DNA from: Climacteris rufus
Taxonomy: Eukaryota > Chordata > Aves > Passeriformes > Climacteridae
Direction of reading: 5' to 3'
NCBI GenBank assembly: GCA_013398175.1
Contig: VZRZ01007869.1
Location: 497,924-561,923 of the forward strand
DNA length: 64,000 nt
Part shown: positions 50,901 through 63,866 of the stretch, piece after piece
Layout of the letters: the number at the start of each line of letters is the position of its first letter
How positions within the stretch are numbered: position 1 is the first letter of the stretch
The notes under the pieces: generated by a model
Database searches by the model: none
Told to the model about the DNA's origin: nothing
Seen by the model: the letters and a program-made list of their open reading frames with translations, nothing else
Position numbers and translations under genes: made by a program

Positions 50901-53900
50901 TCACAGCAAGGGGCAATTCCATTACCAGAGGAAGGTGGCCTGGCAAAGGAATTATTCATATAGGAGATCCATCCTTTATTTCACACCAGAGTAAAAGGCA
51001 CAAAAGATGAGGCAGGAACTCAATCAGTGAACTAAAATTCATAAAAGGAAAATAAGGTGAATGAGAAGGCAGCAGAATGAGTTAATGCAAGCCAAGAATG
51101 GCAAAGGGCAACAAGATGCTGAAACCTTGAAACCTAACACCAAAGCAGGGCTATTTTATGCTAGAACTGAGCTATTGAACTTGAGTATGGAAAATAATAT
51201 CAAGGAATGTGTTTGTAGATGCTGAAGAATTAGCAAAGATCTTGTGTGATAAAGATAGTGATACAACACAGGAACTGGGCTATGCTGAATGGCAGGCTGG
51301 CAGCAGGCTCCGATCACAGAAATCCCACATATTAAAATGAGATAATTCTTGACATTTAATTGTGTTATTCTCTCCTCTTCTTTGTGAGAGAAAACAGAAA
51401 TATTGAAGGGAAAAAAATAGGAAGCAGGAATAACATAAATCTCCCAAAGAAGGTAGGAACTTGTGTGGGCAAGATTGGAAGAGTCTTGGGTCAAACTGAG
51501 ATTTGTCTTGATTTCTGTGTTTTGCACTGAGGCCTTGTATTTTAGAAGTCAGAGCATGCACAGATTCAGTTGGAAGTAACAAAATTGTGCAATGTGTCTA
51601 AATTTTGCCTGAGATCTGCCCAATTTTGTCAGTTAAAAAAAAAAGAAAAACAGTCACTAAATTGTTAGGCCATTTGAAGAAGTTGTCCCAATTCTTTCTC
51701 TGCACTTACCTGCCAGTAAAGTGGATATAGATCCAAATCTAACATGAAGTTTAACTTGATGTGTTACCACAATGTTACTGTGTGCCTATAAATTACCAGT
51801 CATATTATTTTAAAACACAGAGATTCTCAAACTTACAAATGGGTATTTGCTGAGACCAAGATTTCTGCTACGGACATACCAGAGGGCTTAAACGACCACA
51901 AGGATAAGAGGAAATCTAACAAGATAGTAGCAGCTCTCTACAAACCTTGGCAGTGTTTAGTCTGTAGGTCAAAATAAACAGTGTGATACCTTAAGGTTTT
52001 CTACCAAAGCAGGAAAACTGTGGCTGTGATGAGGAATTACACAATTACCTATGGAGATATTTAGGGGAGACACCTGGGAGACACCTGCAGGTTTTCCTTC
52101 ACATCAGGAGGCATCAGGACTGGACTTTTCCACATCCTTTTTATACTTTTCCTATTTTAAACCCAGCTCAAGCCCTACATTGATTTTTTTTGATCGGAAA
52201 AAAAAAAACGCCTTTTTTTTTTCCAGAGAAAATCTTATACATATTTAATTGACATGCAAAACTCATTTCTTGTCACTCTGCTTCATGCATACAGAGTTCA
52301 CCTAAGAATCTGTAAGAAAGCAATCCTTTCCCTGGGACACATCCCAAGCAAAAGGCCTGTTTTGGACCAAAGGCGTATAGAGCCTTGAAGCAGCCTGCTG
52401 GGAAAGGGAACCCCAGTGATTTTTTTCCTTTAGATCTTAGAATTTAGCTCTCACACTCCTTTAGCTTTTTCTATTTTTTTGAAGGAAAAAGTGAGATGCT
52501 GTTCTGTTTTGAAGTGGCAGGTGAGGAACTTTCTCCCCTGCATCCCCAAGAATCACAGCTGGGGCCCATGATTAGAGGCTTCCATGAAAGCTGGAGCCTT
52601 TTGCACCGTAAAGGTGTGCCACTAGGATGCACAGTGTTTTTTCCAAGCCACGTATTTTCATGGCTGTATCAGATATTACAAACCTTGACACATGACTTGT
52701 GCAGCAATACCACAACTTCACACCAAGTCTGGTCACCCAGGGTGAGAAGCAGCACTTTTGCCCTCAAAATTGTGCTGTTTTAAAGGTTCATGGAGCACTC
52801 ACCACTGACAGCTTCTGCTAGGGGGGGGTCATTGTTCTGCCCCTGTTTCTTTGAAAAATAAAAAATGCTTAAAAGAACTTTTGTGTTATTCCTTGCAAGA
52901 GCCAAAGTTGGGAAGCGAATCCATCATGAGTTACACTTTGGCACCCTCACTACAGGGCTGATCCCAGCAGTGTGCATAGTTGTATCCTTGCTGTGCCATG
53001 ACACCTGCAGAGCAGCTGGAACAGGTTACTGCTAGAGCAAGTAGCTGTACAGTAGCAACACATGCAGAATATGTAATTTCCACAAAGCACGCTTTTGAAA
53101 AGGGAAGGAAGAAGGGAAAATACACTATCCTATGTGCACTGGCCCTCTGTGGGACATGTTTTGTTCATTCCTGTACCAAGGATGGGAAAGAAACCTTTTG
53201 GCCTTATTCTAGAATTTTCATGTTTCTTACTTATTATGAGAAAGACTTTTGATTTAATAAGCTGTTTTGCCCTGCAACAGAAATCACACTTTCTCCTGAA
53301 GAAGGAGGGTGGGGGGAGGCATTTTCTGTGCTTTTTATTGAGTGAGGCACGTGTAGAAAGATCTGAATAATCTTTGGAGGGAAAAAAAACCCAGGACATG
53401 AATTTCAGAGCATGTGCTTTTGTGTTATTCAATATGACTGATAGAGAAGGATAAGGTTGAAGTTCAAGGCAAGTATGAAAAGTAATTTCTCTCTGCACGG
53501 TCACAAATAAAATGAGTCATAGCTCTATAGGATTAAATTAATTAAAGATGGATCTTGTGCTTGATGCTAGTTTGATAGAACTAGAGTTTGTAGTGGTTGT
53601 ATCATGAACATAAGTGGATATCTCTAGTGGCTAGCTAGTATTTTCTTTATACTCATGAGTGTTTACTATGGCACACAAATGCTAACCGGTTTTATCACAC
53701 AGTCATTACCATATCTTCTTCCCTTTCTCTCTACTCTTCAGGTGTTGCTGCTACAAAATGATTTCATATCAATTAGGAATTCCATTTCCTTCAAGGGGCT
53801 ACTGAAGGAACAGCCACCTGTAATGCATGCTGTTAGACTTCAACTGCTCTCTTTCTTTACAACAAGTGCAGTGCTTTTAAAATCCACGTTCAAAATTGAA

Positions 53901-55796
53901 AGCACTAGCCGAGTATTTTTCCTATTGAAAAAAAGGAAAAATTTACACCGTCTCAGGAAAATTTAGTTGTTTTGACATGCAATGTATTTCAAAAAAGATC
54001 TAACGGTGACTTTAAAGATAGAAAGAAAAGTTAAAACTACATCAGAGTTTTCATACAGTGTAAAAGTGAAACAATAGCAATGAAGTACTACAAAGTTTCT
54101 GTGATGCTGTTGAAAGCAAAGACATTTCATTATGCACAGTCTTAAGATGACAAGTGCTTATGCAAGGGACAGTGATAAGAAACCAAACCCAAACAAACAA
54201 CTTTCAAACTATTTTCAGCGGGGACCTCTAGTTTCTGTGTAATTTCATGAAAGAAAGGTGGGGTTTTTTCTTCACATACATGAAAAAATCCATTTGAGAA
54301 CAAGTGTTCCATTTGTACCTTCACACCACTTCCTAAGTACATTAAGGGGATCTGGCATTTGGAAGGTTAATTTTCTTATCAAAACTATACAAAATCCTAA
54401 TTTTGCAGAGTAGCAATTTGGAAAAAAAAATCAGCAATGGGAAAATGTTGGTTATGCAGCACTAGACATTCAGTACTCAGGGGATCAATTATAAAAACAC
54501 TCATTCAGCTATTTCTATTCAAATGAACACCTGAAGAGGAGGTCTCAATGGTTTTAAAAGTGTGTGGATATTAGTGGATAAATGTTAGTCCAATAAAAGA
54601 GATCATCATCTGCTATTTGTGTGCATTTAAGTTGACACTAAAAAGATCTTTGTGGAATATTGCTGCTTCTTTTTCTTTTTGTATGTGTGCATCTTTTATC
54701 TCATATTCCCTTAACACTTTGTGAACTGAAGAAAATAGACCAAATGAGCTGTTCTTTAAGATTAAAGGAGTAGCATTTAGTTGAACACACCTGAATGTGG
54801 AAGGAGTCTATTTTCCTCACACTTATGAATATGTAATGATGTGCTTGGAGGCACAGTCACGAACCCCTAATAAGAATGCACGAGTCTGTGTTTGAAAACA
54901 GACATTTGCATTTGCCCTCTGGTCACAGTACATGGGTCATTCTTATTCAAAAATTTATTTGCTTTATTTTCCTATTCCCCCTCCCTTTTCTGCCCACCTC
55001 AAAATATTTTCTCATTTCTAGGTTTTGTTTAGAGAAAAATTAAAAAGGGAGGGCTAAATCCCTCCAGAATGGTCAGGATTCAATTAGAGTGAGCTTATTC
55101 ACTGATATATACATTTATTTCTGCAAGTGAAAAACTCCATTGTCTGCTTTGAGGAAAGAGTATTTTTCAGTCTCACACATTTGCTTTAGCAAAAGCATTT
55201 GTCAGGATTCAAGAACAAAAAAAAAAAAAATCCCAGATAGGTGTGTAACACGACATTCTAAGAAGTGCAAATTGGCAATAAAATAATAAGTGATCTAGAC
55301 AAGGGATGTACTTCATAAAATGCATAAATACTTCATGAAAGCCACCACCAAGAAAGAAACAACAAAGCATCATAAATGTTAATACAGGGAGCGGATCAAT
55401 GTCATGCACCAGACTACCAGTGTTGAAGGCGTGGTATCCAGGTGGGGAAGAACAGGCTGTGGAGATTGGTACTTAATGAGAATATTTCATTTCTCTTAAA
55501 ATTTCGTTTCAAAAACTATTGAGGAGTTACTCCAAAATTCACTCAGAATTGTTGTGGGTTTTTTGCTGCTTTCTAAACAATATAGTAGTTTCAAATTAGG
55601 CACCAGTGAAGAGTTTGCTAAGAGTTTTTAACTCCCTTTTTTTCAATTCTTTCTCACTCCCTCTTTTTTTTCCTTCAAGGAAGAGCAAACAGGAAAAAGG
55701 AAAAGTAATTTAAAAAAAAGAGTAAACTTTATTCATTAAAGAGCACTTTATTCATTATCTGAATAAAAATGATGGAAGAATTAGGCCTGCTTGCTC

Positions 55797-55860
55797 AAAA
55801 AAAAAAAAAAAAGAAAAAGGAAAATAAATAAACAAACAAAAAAAAAATAAAACCACAAAC
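55797..55860. repeat. A-rich low-complexity tract
   Basis: An A16 run followed by AAGAAAAAGG, AAATAAACAAAC and further A runs. Confidence 0.9.
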
Positions 55861-57849
55861 AAGTCCAAGCAAATTCACTTGCAGAGAATGGAATTACTGA
55901 GCTACTGCAAATCAGAGTAAACAATTTCAGCTCCTGGCTGTATTAAAGATTTCATCATCACTTTGCTAAGGGTCAGAGAAGTTAAATACCCATCCCAAAG
56001 CATGGAAGCATTTCAAAACACTCGGAATAAAAGTTGTAAGTCTAATTTGCAGAGGTGTTTGAGCTCGCTGCTGCTAAGGTAGCTCCTGCTGGGGTGTCCA
56101 GGGGCAGAGAGATCCTCCCACCACAGGTGTGCAGGAACCCCCTCAGTGCATAGGGGCACACACGTGCACACACTCACACAGAGCCTGAACCGATCACACT
56201 TCACTACACACTTTCTAGATTTTACATTACTATCACAAGTGTGACTTCGGTAAGAAAAAAGAGCCTATTGTGACTGCAGCCGCAGCCGACGAGCAGCCCA
56301 TTATTTGAGATCTAACAGTGACACCTGCAGTTGGGCCTCACACACTGACACGAACATCTCCCCCAGAAAAACAGAGCCCTGGTTTTGAACAGTACACATC
56401 TCCTGCTTAATTATCCCCGTGTTCCTCAAATTTGCCTCTCCCACTGGCAGCACAATCAGCTTCCACACCAGCATGAATCAGCTTTTCCACTTCCAAAGAA
56501 AACAGCCTGCCATAAAGCAAATAAATAGCCAAAAAATCTTCCTTGAGCTGCTTGGTGGGAGTAAAGATGCCCGTGCACAAACACACACACACAGATCTCT
56601 CCTCCACAAACAGGCAGTTCAGAAGAACCACCTGCATGTCTGAAAGGCTCATGTTCCAAAGATTTAACCACTTTTCTGTTAATTGCAATATAAAGCATTA
56701 CAATTGGTGTGAATAAAGACAAGATAACCTGGCGATTTGGATGAATCCCCTTTGTTGTCACTACTCCCTCCTTGGTTTTATTTACCAGCTGGTGAGCATC
56801 TGTCATGTGGTCATTCTGTCTCCCTTCACTCCCAAATAATCCATGACTTTTCACAGTTTCCCCATTATTTAAAGAACTTTGGTTTGTTCTGTTTGGGTTT
56901 TTTTTCAGAAAAACAATGTTGTACTTTAATTGCTGCTCTGAATGTTACTTTTAGAGGCCTGATTCCTTAGTTAAAGAAAATAATATGTCAAGATATGTCT
57001 TTCATTTTTTTCCTTTTCACCATTCTCACAAGTTACTGCTTCTTCAGCTTCCTTCCATATACTAAAAAACAAGCTCCTCTTGCTCTCTTAAAAGCACAAA
57101 CTACAACTATAAGGTCTTCTTTGCTGTAAGATGATTTTTTATCACCAAATTGTTTGACCCAATACAACAGTTTCTAACCAAGATCAGTACTCGTATTTCA
57201 TCCAAGCACAGTGTGAATTTGGTTTTAATTTACAACTCTTGGAGATACTTCTTTTGTCATGCACACTTTTAGACCTCAGACATAGACATGTGTTCACTTG
57301 AAAAAAAAGATTTCTTTATAACTTTTGTCAATATTCTGCTGATTGCTAGTTCAGTACCAGATGTGCTATGCTTAATGGTGCATATAAAAGAAGCATTCCC
57401 TAATCCCTAAATGAACTTCTTATCTCTAAATATATACAGGATAAGCTATCTAAACTCAATTTAGCAACTATGCTATTAAATCTACCAGAACCAAAGAGTG
57501 AAAGAATATTGTTAAAGCCAAGTGCTTGATAGCAAAAAACCAAAGAATCCCCCTGAAACAAAACATGGCTAACCATAGATCAAAATCAATCAGACATAGA
57601 TTAATTCTGACTATCAGTGCATCCTGAACCCCCACATCTTCATTTCACAAGTGCATACACCCAGTTTTAAATGCCTCTCATTTTGTTAGCACCACACTCT
57701 GTCAGTCACAATTTGCTACAGAGAAATGAGTTGTCATCAGATCAGACTTTTTAACTGCTTATGAATGCAGATGGATCCATTATGGGATTTAAGAGAAGTG
57801 CACCAAAAAAAACACAAAGGTTGTATCATCTGCTAGTTGGAATACAGCA

Positions 57850-57960
57850 CCTGGAAGCATAGCTTGTGGTGTGGAGGTTCCTGCTACATCACCAATTCCC
57901 TTTGTGACCCTGGGACTCAGGCTGATACATCACCTGAATGTCTCCATTGATGAAACTAGA
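57850..57960 (-). mobile_element. Possible MIR relic
   Basis: CCTTTGTGACCCTGGGACTC near 57898 and CATCACCTGAATGTCTCCAT near 57928 loosely follow the reverse MIR blocks 'ctgtgtgaccttgggcaa' and 'cacctctctgtgcctcag'. The match is weak. Confidence 0.25.
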
Positions 57961-58756
57961 GCATTTTCACCTTCCTTCAGAGCCAGACATTCCAGTCTGG
58001 CCCATCAGCTCCTCAGCAGTAACCCCTCCTGCCCCTAGACTGTGCAGAGGGGAAAGCAAGGGATGCTTGGGGCTAGGGGGAAGAGCAGCCATTTATCCTT
58101 CTGATGTCCCTGACATCCTTAATTTATTGATTTCCTTATGCAATAAAAACCTGGACACATCTATTTTATTTCCACACAAAGATATCTTAAAATAGTTCAT
58201 TATCTGTGAAGGCAACAAAAGCAAGAAGGTATAGAGGACGCAAGAAAGGGCAAGTTACACTCAGGCTCACAAAAAGATAACTCCTGATATTTTCTCGCTG
58301 GTGGGTGTTATCTGTGATGGTGAATAACCACCACAGTTCAGAGGGTTCTCTACTTCTTTCCCTGCAACTCCCTTTCCCCCTCTTCTTTCTCCTTCCCTCA
58401 TAAGGATTGCCCAGGACCAGTTGTATGCAATGGACCTTAAAAATCCACATTTTCAACCTTTAGGACTGAAAAGCAGCAATAAAGAACTTTCAGGTGTGCA
58501 GAGTTTGGTCTAAAGTATAACAAAATGCCAACCAAAATTGTTGACTCTCTTCTCAGAAACAGTTGCAAATGGAAGAACAGAATCCCAGCTCAGTACAAGA
58601 GGAGAGCTCTGGTTTGGAACCAGAGAGGGGATGGAAAGTTGTCACAGAGGTGCACATTCAAGATGCATTTTGTGGCATCTGCCTATGTTTTCCTCAGCTT
58701 TTGTTCATGTTATTGCCTTTTTACCTTGGGAGAAGTATTACCAAATCACCACATTT

Positions 58757-58830
58757 AAAAAAAAAAAAAAAAAAAAAGGAGGAAAGAAAAGAGAGGGGGA
58801 AAAAAAGGGGAAAAAAAAAACCAAGGAAAA
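58757..58830. repeat. A/G-rich low-complexity tract
   Basis: An A21 run followed by purine-only sequence (GGAGGAAAGAAAAGAGAGGG and A runs). Confidence 0.9.
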
Positions 58831-59498
58831 ATATAATTTTAAAAGAAAAGGCTATGCATATGCAAAGTTGATTCAAATGCTTTCAGATTGCGCCATAGAA
58901 AAGCTGTGGCCTAGTTTTGGAAATACATATTTCACTTTATTTTGCACACAGCTGGGTTTATATTGGCACTCACACTAATATGCAAAATGCAGTATCTTAT
59001 ATTCATGAATGACTCTTTATAAAATGCCAGGAGGGCACCTGCTTTCTTTTCTTTAAGTCTATATCATGACAAAGCAGCAGCCTGTATTAATGGCCAGCTT
59101 CCAGCTCTGACCACAGCCTGGAGGGATTTATGCCAGCTGTACACAGGTTTGGAAGTAAACAACATGCCCTGGTCAAAAGGAGTTTCTTACACTCCATGGA
59201 AAGAGACTGCTAATGAGATGCAACAGACTGAAGGAGGGAGCACACGGCAGCACTGACTGTGCAGGGAGCTCCCACAAACAAGTCTACGAGCTCTCAGATG
59301 TGCTGCATCCTGCTCCTGTCCATGGTTTAAGTCCAGTATCTTGTATGCGTTATCCAGTCCTTGAAGCATTGCTGCAGACACGGCAGCCAAACATTCTCCC
59401 ATTCCCAGTGGTTCTCAGAGCTCAGGCTCAGTAGGTGCCAAAGCATTTGTCAAACTAACAAAAGGTACACCCTGGCCAGTAGTAGGTGCTGGCATTTC

Positions 59499-59530
59499 TT
59501 TTTTTTTGTTTGTTTGTTTGTTTTTGTTTT
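59499..59530. repeat. (TTTG)n microsatellite
   Basis: A T run followed by four TTTG units and a T-rich end. Confidence 0.85.
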
Positions 59531-61615
59531 AATTGATGTATCATGTTTCAGTGGCTTAGAAGGAAGCCTATTGATACTACTCCTCATCCTAAGAAGTTGT
59601 TTTGTCTGACATCCAAATCTGACAGGATCTGTGTGCTTTGAACTTCAGATCATGATGCAAAACTCATCTCTCACAATTTTCCCCCAAAAATCAGAATAAC
59701 ATACATGAGACAGCTTGATAGAGAAGGATTTTCCTTTAATGTACAGTTGATTAAACATGTACTTAAGAAAAAAATGTTCCTAAATGGGATGTGGACAATG
59801 AACTTTAGATGAATTTCATAGACAATTGTGCAGATAATTAGAGCTTCAAATAGGAATGATTTTAATTAGACTGATGTATACTCATTATATGGACATCTTA
59901 AAAAAAGTTAGATGTTAAATTCTAGCCTATAAACTGGAGCTGATCAAAAATACATTAACATTTTTATTTCTTTTATTACAATCTGCAAGAGTATTCCTAC
60001 AATGTGCTTTCCGGGTGATTTGGATTAATTCTTTTTCCTCACTAAACAAGACCACCACAATAATTTTGGTGTGCACTTCTGAGTTAAGAAAGGTACTGTG
60101 AGGTCAAATCAGCCTGACTTTGCACAGGATGCTACTGAGATAATAGCTTTCCATCATCACTGCACTGTACCTGATGTGCCATTTGATTGCCAGACCAGAA
60201 ATGGCTGCATTTCACTGGGTATCAACCGATGTATTTTGCTGAATGTAAAAAGAACCTGAAAAGTAACAGACACAATGCAGTTATAATAGAACAAGCAGGT
60301 GTATAACGTTACATCAAGACCCCTAAACAAACCTTCAAGAAAATTATATTAAGATAGGACTGTATCTGTGATCGGTTCTTCAAAAACAGTTGTTCTTACA
60401 CTTCCCAACTCCAGACTTCAGCTATGTCCCTATTCCTGCACCAGGAACAGGCAAAACCAGAAAAAGCAGGAGAATCGTTGACTGGAGAACAAAAGTTGTT
60501 AAACTGAGCAGTGTTCACACACTTACCTTCGTCTCCCAGGGCCCTTCAGCAGCTTCCAAATGCTTGCCGTCAAATGCTTTGCCATTTTCAGCAAGTATCA
60601 GAACAATTGGAGGTGTTTATTCCTGGACCAGTACACTGCATACAAAGCATGTATCTCCCTGCAGGAGCTAATTTGTAACTGCTTGGAGAGCTCCCTTTGC
60701 AGTCTGTACTGCAAGGTGCAAGTTCAGCTGCATGGCCTCGGCAACAATCTCTTCAGAAACAGCAACAGAGTTAAGGGCGCTTCACTAGTTCTTAGTCTTA
60801 TTTGATGCAGAAAGCAAAAATATATTGATGAATTACATTATCACTGAATTGACTAGCAGCATTAACTACTTTACCAGGACTAAGAAGAATCAAACCAGAG
60901 GTTACAAGTCTGACACTGTCACATCCCAAAAGGACATTTCATGCACTCAAAGAACTATGACAAAGTCATCTTGCTCAAGGCAAGACCAGTGTTCTGTGTG
61001 AAGGTGATGCTCTCACATGATGTACCATTTTATACATATATTCCTTCCACATGCTGTAAACAGGACGTCAGATTTTGCCATTTTTCAAATTAGCAGCAAA
61101 AGTAGGTATGTGCCTTCTGTATTCAGGTGACAAGGTAGTTCCAACAAAGTTATGATGAGAAACAAACTCATATTGCAAGTACTAAGCTTAAGGTCCTCAG
61201 AGATCTATCTCCACTTCTGTTTATTTCCTCAACCCTACTTCATATTCCTGCTAGTCCCATTCCTGATATGTAATGTTTTTAAAGTATTGGATAGCCTTTT
61301 TTGATGCACATAAGAAAGTCATGAAGAGACATGGTTTATACATCTTAGGAGATATTAGGTAAAAACAGGAAATATGAAGCACACAGAACTACAGTTTTGA
61401 GTCATGACTTCTTTTTTATTACTATTTAATTCTTTCACTGGGCTACTTGCACAAAGCAGAGAATTGTTTTTGCAAAGACTAATAGCAATTTAGTATTGTA
61501 GAAAAGCTTTGGTCATTGTCAGAATACAAATTGCAATTAGGATGCTGTATCCATCTTCCCCGTGTGAAAGTCTGGTTGTTGTTTGCATTTATCTGTGAGA
61601 ATCTCATTTAAACCT

Positions 61616-61830
61616 AGCAATTGGAAAGGGGAGTCAGGCAGCCAGTTTTCTACCTCTTAGCTCCACTGCTGAATTACCAGGCGACCTTGCACAAAACAAC
61701 TACTCTGAATCTTCATTTACCCATCTAAACCACACCTATTGTGTTTATTTAGCTCACAGGGGCATCAACAGGCTTAATTAATGTTTGCAAAAAGCTTTGA
61801 GATCATCAGATGAAAGGTCCAAAATATTTT
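61616..61830 (-). mobile_element. MIR SINE, near full length, minus strand
   Basis: Read on the plus strand, the blocks of a reversed MIR occur in order. TTTTCTACCTCTTAGCTCCA (61648) and CTGCTGAATTACCAGGCGAC (61667) are followed by CTTCATTTACCCATCTAAA (61712), TTTAGCTCACAGGGGCATCA (61749), CAGGCTTAATTAATGTTTGC (61770) and AAAAAGCTTTGAGATCATCA (61790). The last three are typical of the sauropsid MIR tail. Such copies are old enough to be shared with other amniotes. Confidence 0.72.
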
Positions 61831-63190
61831 AAAGTCAATGAGAAAAAAATGGATAGGTGCCAAGAGAGTCAATTGGACAAACGGCTTCTCCTATCAGTAT
61901 TGTCCATATTTCAGTTTCCAGTTTATCAGTGGAATATATACCACTGTTTAAATAAAGTCTCATGGTTGTTCCACTGTGTACAGAACCAGCCACCACAGTT
62001 TGTAGATCTGAACAGTTAGAAAGCTGTAAAAGAACACTTGGGAAGACATACATTGTATTTCAACTCCAACACAAAAGAAGTCCTTTCTCCAGAGTGATTC
62101 TATTCTCTACAGAAAAATTCCCAGTGGCAGTTAGCAGCACATGCATGGAGTTTGATTTAACACTTTTATATACTGTAATTTTGTGATCAATGGATACTGA
62201 GAAGCATCTTCCTTTGACTGTTTTATGAAGAAGAGCTTGAATTTAATATCTGCAAGCATATAACCAACACCTAAATAAATAAGAAACTCCCCTCTCCCCA
62301 AGGATCCTAATGCTATAGCATCTAGGTCACTGCTATTAACCTCTTCCCTAAGGATTTAGAAACAAATCCAGGATTCCAAGTAAACTCTATTCCTCAGCTG
62401 ACTGCATCCCCCTCAGATGACACTGTTTTCATAATTTTTCTCCTAACCCGATGATAAGTAGTTTTAGCTTAGAATTGCTCACAGAAGAGATCTAAGATAC
62501 TCTAACTCTGTCCTATTCCAGGACCAGGCCAGCTGGACTTGCTCAGTGCCCTGGTATATCCCCTCCTGCCCACCCAAAGCCTGACCCACCTTTTGTATTC
62601 ATGGGTTTTAACTGCAACCTGTCTCCCAGAAACAAAAGTATTAAACATGCTTGTGTGGGAAGAGCAAGTGCTGTGTTAACCTGTCCCACAAAAACATGCC
62701 TGAAGTAGCAGCCATGAGGCCAAGCTTTGGATACTTTGTGGTGCCTCTTACAGAGACAGGCTAGGATAACAAGAGATAAAAGATGTGGGTAGCAAGTGAA
62801 GCATTACTGGCACTCGTTCAGCATAGCACACATTAACATAACTCACAACTAGGTTTAGTTTTTGCGGCATCAGTTCAGTCCTCCAGGTAGAATAAAGTAG
62901 GAGGAATTATTTCAAAATACCACGACTACTTAGAAGTGTGCTGGAAGCAAACAGAATATTGGCAACTGTTCAGAAGATCTGAGGGAAAATGGGATCACCA
63001 CAGGGGACACCCTATTTTTGCTAGTATAGGAGTACAGACACTTGTTTCTGGATTAAGTCGGCCAGCCTACAACTTGTGGTCAAAATGACAGAGGAGTCCC
63101 TGTGTTACTTCCACATTTTGTTCCGCGGTATTGCAGAGGCTGACCCTCAAAAGGTGGTGAACTTGAACTTCCACTATTTGCTTAGATTAG
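61831..63190. other. Unique stretch before the promoter-like edge
   Basis: No gene or repeat is recognised. If a gene starts at 63.2 kb, this is its proximal upstream region. Confidence 0.45.
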
Positions 63191-63194
63191 CCTC

Positions 63195-63202
63195 TATATA
63201 AA
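63195..63202 (+). promoter_or_regulatory. Consensus TATA box
   Basis: TATATAAA matches the vertebrate TATA consensus exactly. It would place a transcription start near 63225-63232. It lies just upstream of a CpG-enriched stretch, which raises its interest. A TATA match alone is common by chance. Confidence 0.35.
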
Positions 63203-63225
63203 CCAAGGTAGTGCAGCTGTGCAGT

Positions 63226-63457
63226 GGTGTAGCAAAGCACTGCCTTCTGCTGCTCTGACATACTACATTAGAAAGCAGGTGGGTTGGTTAGGTTTTTTTT
63301 CTTCTTTTTAATCGGCAGAAAAGTAGAAGTGTGTCGGAGGTTCGAGGATGCCTTGGAATTTTTTTTCCATCACAGTTACTAAGCAACAAATGAGTGGGTG
63401 ATTTGGGGGCTATCATCTCTTTTGTGGGAGACAAAGGGTGTGCTTGGGCAGGGGCAG
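63226..63457 (+). other. Candidate non-coding first exon
   Basis: Begins about 30 bp after the TATA box and would end at a strong splice donor, CAG|GTAAGG, with the GT at 63458-63459. A second donor-like GG|GTGAGC has its GT at 63599. No protein start can be recognised. The exon is an inference from signals only. Confidence 0.25.
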
Positions 63458-63720
63458 GTAAGGGAAGAGCCGAGCCAGAGCCAGCCGTTGGAAGGGGCAC
63501 TCACTCTCGTCGGACACGGGGAAAGAGAGGCTGCTCTTTGCTTTTGGCTGCGACCGGAGGAGATCCAACTGTGCCCTGTTTTTTCTTCTCCTGGCTGGGT
63601 GAGCTTTGATTCAACCCTTTTGCCACTGGGAAGAGCACATTTCCCCAGGCTGTGTTTTTCTCGCAGCAGTTGCTGGGAGGATCCAGGGAGTCCGGCTGCC
63701 TCTGCCGCCTGCCCCCCTCC
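63310..63720 (+). promoter_or_regulatory. CpG-enriched, promoter-like region
   Basis: This 410 bp has about 14 CpG dinucleotides (for example GCCGAGCC, CTCGTCGGACACGGGG, GCGACCGGAGG, TCCGGCTGCC, GCCGCCTGCC), far more per base than the rest of the window. GC content rises up to a run of N, a pattern typical of CpG islands that short-read assembly fails to cross. It is the most likely gene 5' end in the window. Strand is taken from the TATA box and donors. Confidence 0.5.
63375..63387. promoter_or_regulatory. Imperfect X-box-like site
   Basis: GTTACTAAGCAAC has a good right half (AGCAAC) and a left half with one deviation (GTTACT instead of GTTACC). It lies inside the promoter-like region, where RFX sites commonly act. 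Confidence 0.25.
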
Positions 63721-63866
63721 NNNNNNNNNNNNNNNNNNNNNNNNNNNNNNNNNNNNNNNNNNNNNNNNNNNNNNNNNNNNNNNNNNNNNNNNNNNNNNNN
63801 NNNNNNNNNNNNNNNNNNNNNNNNNNNNNNNNNNNNNNNNNNNNNNNNNNNNNNNNNNNNNNNNNN
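63721..63866. other. Assembly gap (146 N)
   Basis: Undetermined bases in the GC-rich promoter-like region. Reading frames drawn across it are meaningless. Confidence 1.

Larger units (their letters stand above)
50901..61615. other. Unique non-coding stretch with A-rich tracts
   Basis: No gene is recognised. It contains simple A/T tracts at 55797, 58757 and 59499, and a possible MIR relic at 57850. 56240-56600 (CAGCCGCAGCCGACGAGCAG near 56277, then TTAATTATCC) looks unique and possibly conserved. Confidence 0.5.

Noticed and set aside
60521..60616. Minus-strand open stretch of 30 codons ending at a perfect GTAAGT donor
   Set aside because: An in-frame stop lies just upstream and no plausible splice acceptor with a pyrimidine tract lies between the stop and the donor. 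No family resemblance was found.
63338..63352. GGTTCGAGGA word resembling a tRNA B-box
   Set aside because: The closing CC is misplaced, no A-box lies upstream at tRNA spacing, and no cloverleaf arms can be drawn.
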